Shown here: piece by piece, positions 1 to 12,344 of the stretch
Layout: every line of letters starts with the position of its first letter
Numbering within the stretch: position 1 is the stretch's first letter
DNA from: Membranipora membranacea
Lineage: Eukaryota > Bryozoa > Gymnolaemata > Cheilostomatida > Membraniporidae
Direction: 5' to 3'
Length of the DNA: 64,000 nucleotides
Assembly (NCBI GenBank): GCA_914767715.1
Contig: OU612068.1
Coordinates: forward strand, 11,718,001-11,782,000
The notes under the pieces: generated by a model
What the model was told of the DNA's origin: nothing
Seen by the model: the letters and a program-made list of their open reading frames with translations, nothing else
Database searches by the model: none
Program-made: the position numbers and the translations under genes

Positions 1-3000
1 ACGTATAGTTTGTATTATTGAAAATAATTAATATTGAATGTGGTTTAAGAGTGTAGACAACTCTAATATAATTAAGATAAATGATAAAGTGCAAGTTTGT
101 CCAGAAAGTTTGGGGCAGTTTTGCCATACTCTAGGTCTGTCCATAAACATATGTACAAGTGTTTACATGTTTATTGGTTAATGTCACCACAGCCATTTTA
201 AGATTTGAAACACGACTTTGAAACTGATAAATCTAGGCCCTGCTGACCGATTGTCAAGAAGTCAATATGTATAACACAAGGTTGTTATTTTTTAATGAAA
301 CGGTGGCATTTCATAACATTGTTCACAATGGATAAACACTAAAACATTTGCCAGATTATTTCAGCTATTAAATTGATATCGTGTGTCAAGATGATAATAA
401 TATTTTTTTGTCCAAGTCTTCCAATATCTGACAGGCCAACTGTTAACACTAAATATAAACTTCTTGCGAATTGCTGAGCATACAATGACGTTGTGCCTTC
501 AACGGTTTAAAATAGAAAATATTCTGAAGATGCCTGCAAGAGGTTTCAGTTTTCGGTTACAATGTTTTTGAAAGGTACAGTCAAACTTGTAACATATTCC
601 TTTATAGAAAGTAAAATCTCCATTTAAGACACTCCTATGGGCTTTTTATGTGAGCAATTTTAGGATAATATCTTCATTTGAGCAAATCAAATTTTTTATC
701 ATTTAGCCATAATGTTAGGTTTTGCCACTGTTGACATGTAGCTGGATGTTGGAGGAGGCGACCCTTTCATTGATTAATATCTCACTGCTCCTCCGCCATG
801 GACAATTGCATTAATATCACAAGTTTTACCAAGAATCGTGCTTCAGGGATTTGATTACCGCTGTTAACGACAGCGCTAATGAATGGAATTAAACTTTAGC
901 TGTTTGTAAATACGTGACCAAGCACAAATTTACATCAAGCAAGGGAAGCTTCACTCTTCTCGTCTGTAGCAAACAAGATTGTAACATAAGAAAAAAGTTT
1001 TATAGTATTAAAAATTGTAGCATCCAACAGGCTAGAACACTCACAATCCCTGCGATAGTACAGCTAATTTAGCGAGAATGATGTCTGTGTGTGCACAAAA
1101 TCTTAACACGAATCATTTTAACCCAGCAAAAGAGAAAATTCAACAAGCAGCAGCAACTCTGATCACGATGTTCAGTCATTTTGCCTTTATGTTGACGCAT
1201 ACACAATCTCATGCGTTTCTCATATGACTCAGTAATACAGTGGTGTATATCAGGCGTCTCGCTCAAAATCCCCACAGACCGCAAAATCAGGGAAGTTGTG
1301 AATCATATGCTTTGGAAAAACATGTCACCAGTAAAGTTGTTCTGGGCACTTCGAAAACAATGTGAACTGTTCATTCCTCAGAACATGGAACATTATATTT
1401 CTCTTTATATGATACACATAACTTTACATACATACAAATTCTCAACTCTAAACTCTCACATAATTCTCAGCATGGATTTCAATTCAATGTAGTACCCACA
1501 AAGTGAAAATAACAACCAAAGAATTGTCCTTCAGTACTGCTGTATACTTTATGTAAGCCCGTATCCGCTGTGTTCGGTAAATTGAAGGAAGACATGTCTC
1601 ATCCAAATGATTCAATGGAAATATCTTGGATCTCACATTATTGGGCCATTTTACTCATAGCCTGAATCATCAGGTACTGGTGTATGCGTAAGGCATCATA
1701 CAAGTTGTCACACCAGCTTGATTCTCCGGATATTTAGTCATTATTTGTCATGACAAATCTGCTGCTGCCTTGTATAATTTTAGAGTAGAGATTATTAAGC
1801 ATATTTCCTTCTGGTTGCTTGGAGCACATCAAGATTTACTTTAGTATAACTTGAATCTTACTGCACTCAACTTGCCAATGCTTTGGTAATCCCAGGACCC
1901 CACCACATGTTTACGTGATTGAAATTCTACTTGTTGGCGTGTGTTTATCTCCCCTATCTCCTTGAAAAAATCCTTGGATTTCAGAGATATTGTTTATTAA
2001 TTACATTTAAAAGTCATTGCCTTCAAATTTTTAGATCCCAGAGCGTTTATACTTGCGTCATCAATTGTGTACTTTTCAGGCCATCAAGGCAAACTGAAAT
2101 ATTTGCTCAATTGACTATCACCAAGTGCCTTGTACGAATCATTGGTGCAGACAGTATGTTGGGGGACCGCCCAGGGACTGTTTAATTGAAACGCGACAAA
2201 AATAGAAATTAATTTAAGAAAAGTCAATAATAATGCACAAAGTTTTGATATCGATGACAGCTTTCAGCTGGAAAGCTAGAGCAATATATCCAACTCTATC
2301 ACAGAATCTATTTGCTCTATAACATATTTTTCTCCTATTTAATTAATCCTGGGATGTTAGGAGCATGCTCCAGTGCCATGGGTCTTGCGGCTTAGTGGAA
2401 TGCTCGTCATCTTTCAGATTTAGCCTACAATCAAGGATCTGAAATGTGTACTCATTCCCCTGCTTATCTTACATGCGAAAAGGAAATGTTGCCCAATACC
2501 GGTACTGTAACAACTTTTTTTGAATAGATAGTCCTAAATTTTCTCTGTCCTGTTTCTCTGAGCGCAGTATTATTGTCGTCAGTTGTGTGGAAAGTTCGCT
2601 GTCAAAAGATCCACCAATTCCGTTGTTACAAAGATTCTTTTACCCCAAAAATAAATATTTTATAACTTGTGTCCTCTTGTTTCAGGATGCTCCAAATCAT
2701 CCTTTTTCTGTGGTGCCAAAATTGCTAATTTGATCAAAACTGCAGGAAATGTAAACACCCACAATTTTGTTGTAACATTGATCACAACTGCCCCCATTAA
2801 ACTCTTAAACTCATTAAACGAAATTTATTGGCGGGTCTTAGTATGTTGGTCGTCTTCAGGCGACTTCTGTAATACTGCAATTCATCACTGGCTCTTAGTA
2901 AAGCCAACTAACTGTGCATGCCAAGTTGTCGGTTTGCAAATCTGGTTATTTAGGCTTCTCAAGAATTCACTCATGTTCACAATATCATATTTATGATTTT

Positions 3001-3012
3001 ATTGTATTGTAG
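1..3012. other. Non-coding flank, probably TRMT6 intron sequence
   Basis: I find no exon here. The first supported TRMT6 exon starts at 3013 with a split codon (phase 1 upstream), so an intron must precede it. I looked for the conserved core of TRMT6 that should come next upstream (the METCAGL-type segment) and saw no match on the + strand, so that exon probably lies outside the window. The open frames here are short and have no recognisable similarity. Confidence 0.6.
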
Positions 3013-3191
3013 ACGAAGGCTGCCTCACTCAGCTCTTTACTGGTCCCAATCCTATGAAGGGTAGAAACGCATTCGATGACTTTGGTTTCAGTAAGGAACT
3101 GCAGAAGACGAGAATGAAACTCTTCCCTCTGAATCTACTCCACGAGCTCAGCGTATTCGCTGATTGCAGGCGGACAAAACTCATAGAAAAC
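3013..3191 (+). CDS. TRMT6: TRMT6 exon a (first in window)
   Basis: The acceptor TTGTATTGTAG precedes 3013 and the donor AAC/GTAATG follows 3191. The exon opens with two bases of a split codon and ends in phase 0. It encodes the end of the Rossmann-like domain, including the FPLNLL stretch that matches human FPLNKVDSLL. Confidence 0.88.
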
Positions 3192-6100
3192 GTAATGTTT
3201 AAAATAGATATTTTGAGCGATTTACATTCAATTTTGTCAACCGCATATTGATTGCATGGAATACCAGTTCTCCCCATTTGTCAAAGTTACCCCATAAGAC
3301 ACACATGTTGACGTAACTTGGGCTTAATAAAATAATGCCAAAATCTCCATGTTGCAACCTTGGCAAATCTGAAATGGTACCACTCACTCGATAATCGCTT
3401 TGAAACCCGTGTAAGGTTACCAGCCTGGTGGCTTTTCAATGGTTTTGGTTTAAAATTTAAGGGAAAGAAACGTAAGAAAGCTGCTTGAGTGATATAAGTA
3501 TGTATATATATATAACAATGTAAACTTGTGAAAGTTGGTCATTCAAGCAAGACAAAACAGTAGCTTTAATCCTCGCTAAACGAGACACAATATTTGGTGA
3601 TATTTAACCAGCTGATATCAGTGTAATGACCGGAATGACGTCATTGAAACCTCAATAATCAAAAGGGAGAATGTATCAGTTAGCCTACAATGACGTCTCT
3701 TTTCTCAGGGTGTCGCTACAGCTGCTGTGAAAGCTTTGTAATTGATCCAGCAATCTTGACTCAATGAGTGCGCTTTATCAAACACTTAAATTACTTCACT
3801 GACTGCTGACAAACTTTTCAAAAATTTCAAGCCTATTTCATGAAAGGCTGACCTAGATGCCATGTGATCCCATATGATATAAGAATTCGGTGTATGAGAG
3901 GTGCACCTGGGACTAGCATCACTTGTCTGGTCACAGCGATGCTTCTAAAAATCTGTTTCACAGCTTCCGGCTGGTGGTAAGGAAAGTTTTCCATCTGATG
4001 ACTTTGCATCTACTGCCACCAGCAGTGACAGATGAGGTGTAGTGACCGAGGTGTTTATAGATAACACATTCAATCTCAGAAGATGAAACTATAATGAATA
4101 CATGAGTCGAACTCATATTCCTTCCATTCAACGTGTGTGTTTCCCCGGATGTGGTTTGTAAATTAACGAGTATGGGTGAATCTTATCTCAGCTCCAACTG
4201 GTTGGAGGTGTGAGAGTAGTGATGAAGATTTTACAAAGATAAGAAATTTAATTTTGTTTGTCTGAAGTCTGGTCTTATTTGGAGTTTTTCCGAGAAGACG
4301 ATTCTCAGTGTATGAAATTATCTATGGGTTTGCATGACAAAAATTGTATTAGCTACTACCTGTTGTTTAATACCTTATAATCTGATATTTTCAGAAGGGG
4401 TAAATGCTTAAAGTGACAGTCCTATTAGAAAAGTCGATATATTACCCCAGTAATTCAAATATTGTGAGTTCATAGGGCAAATAAAAATAATAAAAAAATG
4501 CAAATTGTGGAAAATAGCAATTAGTTTTTTTCAATTATTTTAGCAAAGGTCATAGTGGATCATAGTGGTCAGGGGGAGGCAATAAATCACTATGATCCAC
4601 TATGATCCCAATTTTCAGACTTTGCAGCAGTTTGATTGCAATTGGGTTCACAGGCTGTTTTATTTCATATATCCTAATAACTTTTCAGCCTGAGATCTTT
4701 AAAACCATACCAAACATGACCTAGTAGGACTGTCACTTTAAACCATAAACGTGTATATATACTCTTTATATGTTTATGGTTTAACATATCCAGTTTAGCT
4801 GCAAATGGTCTCATAATTTTGAAATCTAATTTCGTACCTATTGGTCAACCAATTGAAGGAATTTGATGTTAGGATACAATTCCACTGAGCATATCACTCA
4901 GAGTGGCTCATAACCGCGGAGCTAGGACACGAATTTCAGTTCTACAATTGTCGTGTCACGAATTACGGAGGCAGTGGAGAAAATGGGCGAGTCATGTGAC
5001 AAGTTTAAATATTTGTCAAGCAAATATTTGAATCATCAGTGGGCTGTGGACGCCTCCGTTGATGCACTTGTTACATATTTGCTGAACATTCATGTCCGCA
5101 TGTTTCTCACCTCGCCAATGTTTGGTAATTTCCCCTCCCTTATTACGCGCCTCTGCATCATGTACACAAGGTTTTTTTGAAATAATTCCATGTAGGACCA
5201 TGATTCATCATTGAGTACATTAGCTTTCCGTGACCTTACCCAGTATTGGAAAAATAATTCACACATACACATCAAGCTTCTTGTGTACATATCAAGAAGT
5301 CTGAAACTTGAGAAAATTATTCATCAAAGGTGTGCATGTGGTTTATAAAATCATGTCAAATTTTGCCATGCCAAACAGGCGTAAACCTCATTTTGTGACA
5401 TGACCATGTTTCAGTTTTATAACCATATTTTATATATATGGAAAGGTGACTCTCTACCTGGCTAGTAAGGTCAGCACACCCATACTCGATTATCATGAAT
5501 CACGCTGACTTTAACCCTAGATCTGGCTCGGCTTGCCCACATAATTGTTCGACGAAGGCTTGTGGAATAATGCCGTGAATATGCTTTGGGAATAGAAGGC
5601 TTTTTCGAATTTCTCGGTTTTACCAACACAGAAAGATTTTTCAACAGATAACGACTCAGTGTTTTTGGTCGGCTTGGAAAGCCAATGAACTTATCACGGT
5701 CAATCACCCATGGGAAGTTTCTTATAATTAATAATTCGAGTTATGTGATAATTATGAGAGTCAAGGCCATTATACATACCATCGATGATAACAAAACTTT
5801 CTCTTAGATAACAGACTTTTTTGAGCATTGCTCATCAGCCTTGCAATTTATTGATACTACGGGTCAATGATAATGTTAATAATTAATAATTCAAATTATG
5901 AAAAAGTTATGAAAAAGTTATGAAATTCAAGGCCATTAGACATACCATTGGTGACAAAAAATCACGAAACTTTTCGATAGATGACTTGTACGTGTACTTA
6001 TCTTAGGCCCGGCAAGACAATGACAATGAACTCACGACGGGTCAATCACCTCTAGTGAACTTTCTCATGCCGCCATGATGTCTCACTTTATTCACTCCTA

Positions 6101-7829
6101 TTTATTACAGGAAGTGTTAAGCACTGCTGATGAACCAGAAGCCAAAAAATCCAAATTAGATGTGAGTGATGATGAGCCCAGGCCAGTAGACAAACCGTTG
6201 GTGATAAAAGCCGACAACCTGGCAACCACCGAGCCTTCAACTGCTCCTTGTCTACAACCATCAGACAAAAATCTCACTAGTCCTGCCAAAAATGTTCCCC
6301 CTCAAGAATCAACAAAACATTCTACTAATGATAATGGCCCATCATCAAACACGCGAGTAGACCTCACGCCTGCCCATGAAAGCCAAACTGTGGGCGGAGG
6401 AAACTTACCAACCAAACGACAAGCTTCTTCACCAAGTAGAGAGGAAAATGGTGATGAAGGGTCAATTAAAGATGAAAGTGAGAATGTCGATTCATCTAAC
6501 GATGTCCATGGTGATGTATCTAATGCTGTTCCTGAGAGAGGTCTTCCTGTGTTTCTTATCGAGAGGAAAGCTTCTAAAGAATACATAGAGAATACAAAGT
6601 TTGATACGTAAGCAGCTAAGTGTGCCATGTAGTGCTATGCAGTGCCATCATTAGAACATTATAGAATAAATGTCGCATCATGACATATTATTCACATTTC
6701 CATGATAAAAATTCTATATTAAAATGATGATATGTATAAGGTATTGATGAGCTTTCAGCTGGCTGGCGGAGAAGAGACAAAAACCCTACACAACAAAATG
6801 TAGCTGGCAACAAGCTCGGCCCATTTACTGCCCCTCCCAAATGCGTATCAGGTTGTCAGCTACGTCTAGCATGATGTTGTTTGGTTATTTTTACCCAAAT
6901 ATTTGGTCATATAGGCCAGTGAATAGCACATTTATTATGATGAATTAGTAGAAAAAGGCAAACATATTTGTTTTTAAGTTGTTTAGGACCCCTCGAAGAC
7001 TGTTATGCCTAGTTAGTAACCGTACTGCTAAGCATGAAGTTTTTCATTGTCCGGCGCTTGTTCCATTTGCTGATTTATCAGCGTGGTACAGTGCATGTAA
7101 CAACAGCTATCCTTGATTTTGAAAAGATGTACTCCCACGATAATAAAAAGGTCTGGGTATGTGTACAGTGGATATAATGCCTCATAATACTTTGTTTATG
7201 ACAGGAAAAAGTTTGATTACGGGTGGGAGTCCTTGGGAGTCCTTGGTACAATAAATTAATAAATTAATAAATTTGTTGATAGTCAAATATCAAATTTGTT
7301 TGCGCTTGGGATGACTAATTGAAATTGTCAAACTTTGACTATTGGGATATACATGTACTTGTTTAGTCTTCTAAGCTGAATGCAAAGCTAAATTTCACAT
7401 CAATTAGTGAGGGTGGGAGGGTATGAGTTGTCCTACCATTTGATTTTTCTCAAGAACCCTAAATCCAACAGGTCCTGCAAATTTGCAGTCGGACGCAATT
7501 GAAATTATGTTAGAAAAACATCGCTCAAAATTGGCATTTTTAGTATGATTTTTATCGCTATGGTATTTTGCAATGAATCACATTCACATATATTTTGCAG
7601 GTTGGTTATAGCAATTAAGGCACAGCCTACCCAGTTAGTACTACGTCTGCTTAGACTAGTGAAGCTATCGTGTCCGTTTGTAGTCTACCATCAGTATAAG
7701 GAACCGCTGATGGAACTGTTTGTACAACTTAAGGAGAGAGGTGGAACGGTCAATCTCAAACTAACAGAGACGTGGCACAGAGAAATACAGGTGAATATCC
7801 TAATCTGGAAATATTCATATAGATACATA

Positions 7830-7867
<38 letters not shown>

Positions 7868-10145
7868 GAGTATAATGTATATGAGTGCATGTCTGGTACT
7901 TGCATTATTTGGTTAGACCTGGTTTGTGTGCGTTGCAGGGTTGCAAGTTCTTCACATCCTAATTGTAATCATAGATCTCAAGAATGGAACGCTTATGAGG
8001 GTTCAAAATCGTCATAAGATTGGTTTGCTACAAGTTGAGCCTGATTGTTACTTGGGACCCAATGGCAGCCATAGACTTGTTGATATTATATTTATGATGT
8101 CTATGATGTCATAACATATTGATGTTTAAGCCAAGGAGTTTGACATCTTTGCCTTAACATCCGTGTTAATCAATATAACGCGAATATATAATAAACATTG
8201 AGTTGTCCAACCATCAGAAAAGCCTCTGCAAATTAATTGTTCCTTCTCTGGTCAGTTGTAGCCATAGAGTATAATAACTAGATCCTATGGTTATACTAAA
8301 CGTATTAATTGGCAAAAAAAGCTGTAACTCTCATCTTATACTATGAATGACTCCTCGCCGGATGGGGCGAGGTTTGTTGTATTTTATGACGGCATAAGCC
8401 AGGAGAGTGACATAGCATCCTAAATAACAAACTCAATGGTGACAAATTATTGACGTATTCAGAAAAAACTTTTCCAAGGACAGCTAAAAATAAGAATCAG
8501 ATTCAGGATATCAGCGTTGTTTTGTCACTCAATGACGTGCTGATGACATTTTTTTGCTTCCTAATTTTCGAAGCTAAGTCTAAAAGCAGGTTGATAATCC
8601 TCTTGGATATTTACTCCAAACCGAAATTCGTGGATTAACAACACCATTTAAATAAAAAGCTTGAATAGATCAACAACATTTAAATCTATTTCACAATCAA
8701 ATCAATCCGACTTTAGAGTGAAAATCTTGGGAATTAAAGCTCTGGGTTGCATTCAAGGCCAGTCAAAATACTCCTCATTAAACCCATTCTGGCCTTGAAT
8801 TCAACTAAGAGCTTTAATTTCCAAGATTTTAACTCCTCACATTTGATTAAGTACCGCAGCCCCTACCAAGTACAGCAGTACGCACAGCCTAACTAAAAAA
8901 GTCTGCTGGTATGATAAAGAGGCATAATAGTTTCATAATAATCATTTTCAAATAAGCGAAAATGCAGTTACCTAAAAACTACAAGGTGGACGTTTCTTGT
9001 GCCCATATTGAATCCAGTTTTAATGTATTATCATTTTTCCTTAATTTTAAGAAAACACGTTTTTTAGTCATGCTTAGCAATGCTTTAGTTCATCCCTCAA
9101 ATTACCTAAATTGGACCAAGAAATGCTTTGGATTGTCACGTTTTGGCTCAAGCTTACAGCATAGTGCAGATCACATCATGTTCAGCTTGTTATTTAATGT
9201 TTCTCATGATGGGTTTCTTTTCCTGCTACAATCTGCAGTTCCCAGAAATTTTAGTTCAATGCGTATCCGTGATTAGCAGTGAGGCTGTTGCTATTTCATG
9301 AACCTTGAAGTCAGCACTTTGCCTTGTAAACCTCTCGCTTCCCAGGGGACTAGTGACAAACACCCTCCAGTGGCTAACAAGCCCTCAGAATGAAAGTAAG
9401 GCGCATTGGATGACTTTTATTTGATAATAATGAGTGGCTGTTAAAGTTATGTCTATTGACCGTTGAGTGTACTTGTATTACGTCAGCAGAATCAAGCATA
9501 GCATGATGGAATACTGTTGTGCTAATTTAATATACACTCTGCAGCACTTGAAAAAGGTCACGCAGACATCCATTCAATAATGGCTGAAAATTATATTAGA
9601 ACTGATTCAACAATTCCCTCAGCCCAGCGCTTGTTGCCGTTTCGATGCCTCTGTGAATTTCTGCATCCTCTCATGACAATTGCAGTTCTCAGAGGTTAAG
9701 CATAATTTAACTCTATCTGCGATCAAGACTGCAACAAATCATGAGCTGATGCCATTAGCTGCTTAAATATCATCCTCTGACTCTTGCTGTCCAGAGCGTC
9801 ATATGGTATATTATTTTATATTTGGAGACTCCATTATAAATGACAGTTTATGACAGCATCACTTTACGCTGGGTCCATAACTGGTAGTAGCCGAGGGGGT
9901 TTTTATGAGACATGGTAGCTTATACCCCACATAAATAGGACACACCTAGCATTGGAATTTCAATAAATGCACGCCTTCGACTTGAGGGTTGAATGTACGC
10001 CTTCGACTGCGATACTGGTGCGTCAACCTAGTCTATAGAATTTTTATTCTTCTCCTTGCAGGTATTACCGGAGCGAACACATCCTACCGTTATGATGAGT
10101 GGTACTAGTGGATACCTACTGACAGGTATTACTGTACAGCAGTGA
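3013..10145 (+). CDS. TRMT6: TRMT6, non-catalytic subunit of tRNA (adenine-58-N1) methyltransferase, 3' part
   Basis: TRMT6 pairs with the catalytic subunit TRMT61A in the nucleus to make m1A58 in tRNA; TRMT6 itself has no methyl donor site. The exons are 3013-3191, 6111-6607, 7601-7790 and 10062-10145 (stop TGA), together 315 residues. Phases join without error. Exon 3013 gives QLFTGPNPMKGRN and FGFSKEL, like the QLYPGGGPVRAA and FGFPKSF stretches of human TRMT6. Exon 6111 is a Ser/Asp/Glu-rich linker, as in the human protein, with a basic AKKSK stretch. Exon 7601 carries CPFVVYHQYKEPLMEL and LKLTETWHREIQ, near-identical to the human C-terminal domain. The last exon ends with SGTSGYLLTGITVQQ. 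Human TRMT6 is about 497 residues, so roughly the first 40 percent is missing. The protein stops right after the conserved GYLL.G.TV block and lacks the human lysine-rich tail. The orthology is clear; the linker is poorly conserved. Confidence 0.93.
4408..4742. mobile_element. MITE-like element with terminal inverted repeats
   Basis: The left end reads TTAAAGTGACAGTCCTATTA (from 4408) and the right end is its near-perfect complement, TAGTAGGACTGTCACTTTAA (to about 4742). Inside, GGATCATAGTGG and CACTATGATCCACTATGATC form a second, nested inverted repeat. There is no open frame. It fits a short non-autonomous DNA transposon inside a TRMT6 intron. No clear target duplication was defined. Confidence 0.7.
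5685..6066 (+). repeat. Diverged local duplication just upstream of a TRMT6 exon
   Basis: Two related blocks share TCAAGGCCATTA.ACATACCAT and the words around it (about 5725-5815 and 5878-5985). A second shared block, built on GGTCAATCACC, lies at 5685-5724 and again at 6026-6066. The last block ends about 45 bases before the exon at 6111, so the duplication makes up the 3' end of this intron. Confidence 0.6.
6111..6607 (+). CDS. TRMT6: TRMT6 exon b (acidic/serine-rich linker)
   Basis: The acceptor TTTATTACAG precedes 6111 and the donor GATAC/GTAAGC follows 6607. The exon is 497 bases, phase 0 in and phase 2 out. It encodes 165 residues rich in Ser, Asp, Glu, Asn and Pro, starting EVLSTADEPEAKKSK. 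The position matches the long, variable, acidic linker of human TRMT6. No folded domain is recognised. Confidence 0.88.
7601..7790 (+). CDS. TRMT6: TRMT6 exon c (conserved C-terminal domain)
   Basis: The acceptor TATTTTGCAG precedes 7601 and the donor ATACAG/GTGAAT follows 7790. The first base completes the Thr codon begun in the previous exon. The exon contains the most conserved block of the gene, VVYHQYKEPL followed by LKERGGTVNLKLTETW. Confidence 0.95.
7832..7867. repeat. AT dinucleotide microsatellite
   Basis: A run of TA repeats, about 36 bases with one G interruption, lies 41 bases after the TRMT6 exon c donor. Confidence 0.9.
8716..8840. mobile_element. Foldback (inverted repeat) element
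   Basis: The left arm (8716-8761: GAGTGAAAATCTTGGGAATT, then AAAGCTCTGGGTTG and TTCAAGGCCAG) is repeated in inverse orientation at 8792-8840 with few mismatches. The spacer between them is about 30 bases. This can form a long hairpin and resembles a small foldback element or MITE in the last TRMT6 intron. There is no coding capacity. Confidence 0.7.
10062..10145 (+). CDS. TRMT6: TRMT6 terminal exon
   Basis: The acceptor TCTCCTTGCAG precedes 10062. There are 28 codons including TGA at 10143-10145, starting VLPERTHPTVMMSG, which matches VLPDRSHPKLLMSG of human TRMT6. The reading frame continues exactly from the 7601-7790 exon (phase 0). Confidence 0.95.
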   Translation, partial: VLPERTHPTVMMSGTSGYLLTGITVQQ

Positions 10146-10501
10146 CGGACAGCACAGCGCTATGGTGTTATATCAAGTTCTGCTGTCAAAGATGCGACAA
10201 AAGTTGGCAATATGAGACCTGATGTAACTTAATACTATGCGGAATGAGACTGAGGACTTGCAACGGCTGAATTACTCTCAAGGTGTTGGATTTTTTTTTC
10301 ACAAGACAGCTGCTTTTTTTTAAATCTGAAGTTCATTTCAAAGTCGGTTCTCCCTTGTATACATTTGTACTCTTGAACCCTAAGCCATGCCAAAGGCTTT
10401 TTTTGAAGTTGTTTGTATGGAAAGGGAATGAATAATATGACAACATAAAGTTTCACAAAAGAAATACGCAAACTCGGTATTAATATGTAAATATATATAA
10501 A

Positions 10502-10507
10502 AATAAA
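10502..10507 (+). terminator. TRMT6: Candidate poly(A) signal of TRMT6
   Basis: An AATAAA hexamer lies about 360 bases after the TRMT6 stop codon on the coding strand. Two further AATAAA hexamers follow near 10830 and 11220 and are alternatives. Confidence 0.45.
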
Positions 10508-11371
10508 TATAGACCGATCCATCTACCATCCTTCGAACTTGTTACTGATTTGACATAGTATTACTATGGAGGCAACATGGTTTACAAGCTCCATAAATGT
10601 CGAATGATTAGACTTATTCTCAAACTAATATTTGTAATAGCTATATTGTCTTGCACTTCGCACTGAACACTTTAACTCATTTTAAAGCAGCCTGGATGCC
10701 CAATTACTCATGAATTAGAAGTTGCCTTCTCATCAGTGTGTTCCAACCACTTTTATATGTTATTAATGTTGATGTATCGGTAGACGCAGCAAAGCTTTGG
10801 ACTTGTAAGGCTATATATTAGAACATATCAAATAAATATCACACAAACATATCGGTCAATCAAATTATTTCCTCTGATAGCCTTCAAACATATAATTGTG
10901 TAGAACAGATCACGATTGATAGATCACGTTTGATTGCCCGTGTTGTTGTGTTGTCTTACTGATTTAGAGGATTATATTTGCACGCGGACGATGTAACATC
11001 TCAAATTCCTCTGGTGTTTCTCGTTCCTGGATGGCTTACCTGGTATCATAACAGGTTATTATCAAAACGATTTCAATGATTTTATGTTGTGAAGTATCTG
11101 GGTCTAAGGCCTCAATTATTTTCATTTTCACAAATTATCCAGGACCCTATTTTGACAATTAGGCGGTCTGCTTGGTTCACTCACTGTGACAAAGCATAAT
11201 CAAATTTGTCGTGTAAAACAATAAAGACAGCTTATCATGTCGCCTGATGACTAGGGGGAATCAAGGTCAGTTGATTTGCCCTAAGTACAATGTACAGTGA
11301 ACAGAAACTTGATCTGAAGTCTTTGTTGGCGGCTGAGACCACAGAGAGTTGATCACCAATTTGTCTTACCC

Positions 11372-11569
11372 TCAGACAGCCTTCTGCTGTTTCAGGGTGG
11401 AAATCATTGCAGTAATAAGGGCCAAGCTTGCTGACGTATTATGACTGGATTGAAAAGGTTTCTCATGCCATGTACTCGGAAGTTCTGTTGGAAGAACTAT
11501 GGGACGCTTCACGATGACGTGGTAATCATCATTGGGAGCCTGTCTGCTGGTATTGATTGACATTTGTTC
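11372..11569 (-). CDS. Candidate terminal exon, unknown gene
   Basis: Read on the - strand, an acceptor-like CAGCTGTACAG is followed by 65 open codons and TGA. The reading includes VIVKRPIVLPTELPSTWHEK and ends LKQQKAV. I do not recognise the protein. An in-frame stop lies just upstream of the acceptor, so it could only be coding if spliced. No partner exon was found. The + strand also has a short open stretch here (DWIEKVSHAMYSEVLLEELW). It may be a chance frame. Confidence 0.2.
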   Translation of the reverse strand, partial: EQMSINTSRQAPNDDYHVIVKRPIVLPTELPSTWHEKPFQSSHNTSASLALITAMISTLKQQKAV

Positions 11570-11938
11570 CTGTACAGCTGGTTAAGCTGACATTGTACAT
11601 TACAGTAGAGGAATCCCCAGCATCCTGGTCCGACCTGTTCTCTAACATGGTCTGATGAGGAAAATATTTCCTTGCATGACAAAACAGTAAAATACACCCT
11701 TTCCTTCACTGTTCACATTGGATCACATGATTAAGTTACGTAACGGAATCAGATATTGGGAGGAATTAAGAAACTGTTTTAAAGGTGACACATCACTGTC
11801 CCTCTTCACATGATTTGTTTCTTTTTGTGCGTAGCATGCCATCCAAACCTTCTTCCTGGTCTTGAGACACGACACAAAAGTCACTGAATTATGACACGAT
11901 TTCATGCATACACGTAATTTTTCCTTTTTTTTCACCAG

Positions 11939-12041
11939 TGAGTATGGTGACCTAATCCTAGCCATGTCACGCAGCTTCTTCCCAAAAGAAAAACGTAGCC
12001 GCCGTGACAAGGCTGTACAAACTGAACAAAGCTGTCTATGA
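11939..12041 (+). CDS. Candidate terminal exon, unknown gene
   Basis: A long pyrimidine tract ending TTTTTTTTCACCAG precedes 11939, a good acceptor. It is followed by one base of a split codon, then 33 codons (EYGDLILAMSRSFFPKEK, then RSRRDKAVQTEQSCL) and TGA. The composition looks like a charged C-terminal tail. I do not recognise it. Upstream exons on the + strand between 10146 and 11938 were not found. Confidence 0.25.
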
Positions 12042-12116
12042 TTGATGAATTGTCATTTGTATAAACACTAAATCTGTACAATTAATTTTTATTATCATTT
12101 TTATTATTATTTTTAT

Positions 12117-12344
12117 TTAAGTATCCAAATTAGAAATCGCTAACGGAATAGATGGTATTTCAATTTCATACATTCCCACAATTATGAAGCTGTAGCTAGG
12201 AGTTATCTTGTTGCCTTCAGCTGGCGTTACAGAGGCTTTTGGAGTGTTTTTGACCATTTTGAACCGCATGAAGGCAGCAAAAACTAGTGCAAATATATTA
12301 TAAGCAAGGCCAAGGAGTAAACCCCTTGTTGTTCTAGGCATCAC
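12117..12344 (-). CDS. Candidate small ORF with one hydrophobic segment
   Basis: An ATG-initiated frame of 75 codons on the - strand. It has a hydrophobic stretch near the N terminus (GLLLGLAYNIFALVFAAFM) followed by a basic patch (RFKMVKNTPK), an arrangement seen in small membrane proteins. No similarity is recognised. Frames of this length occur by chance in AT-rich sequence. Confidence 0.15.
   Translation of the reverse strand: MMPRTTRGLLLGLAYNIFALVFAAFMRFKMVKNTPKASVTPAEGNKITPSYSFIIVGMYEIEIPSIPLAISNLDT

Noticed and set aside
2041-2140. Stretch resembling FR..TE.FAQ of TRMT6
   Set aside because: Only a few residues match, the order downstream fails, and no donor in phase follows.
2667-2996. 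109-codon + strand frame upstream of the first TRMT6 exon
   Set aside because: A CAG acceptor lies near its start, but the translation does not resemble any TRMT6 segment and the phase does not fit exon 3013-3191.
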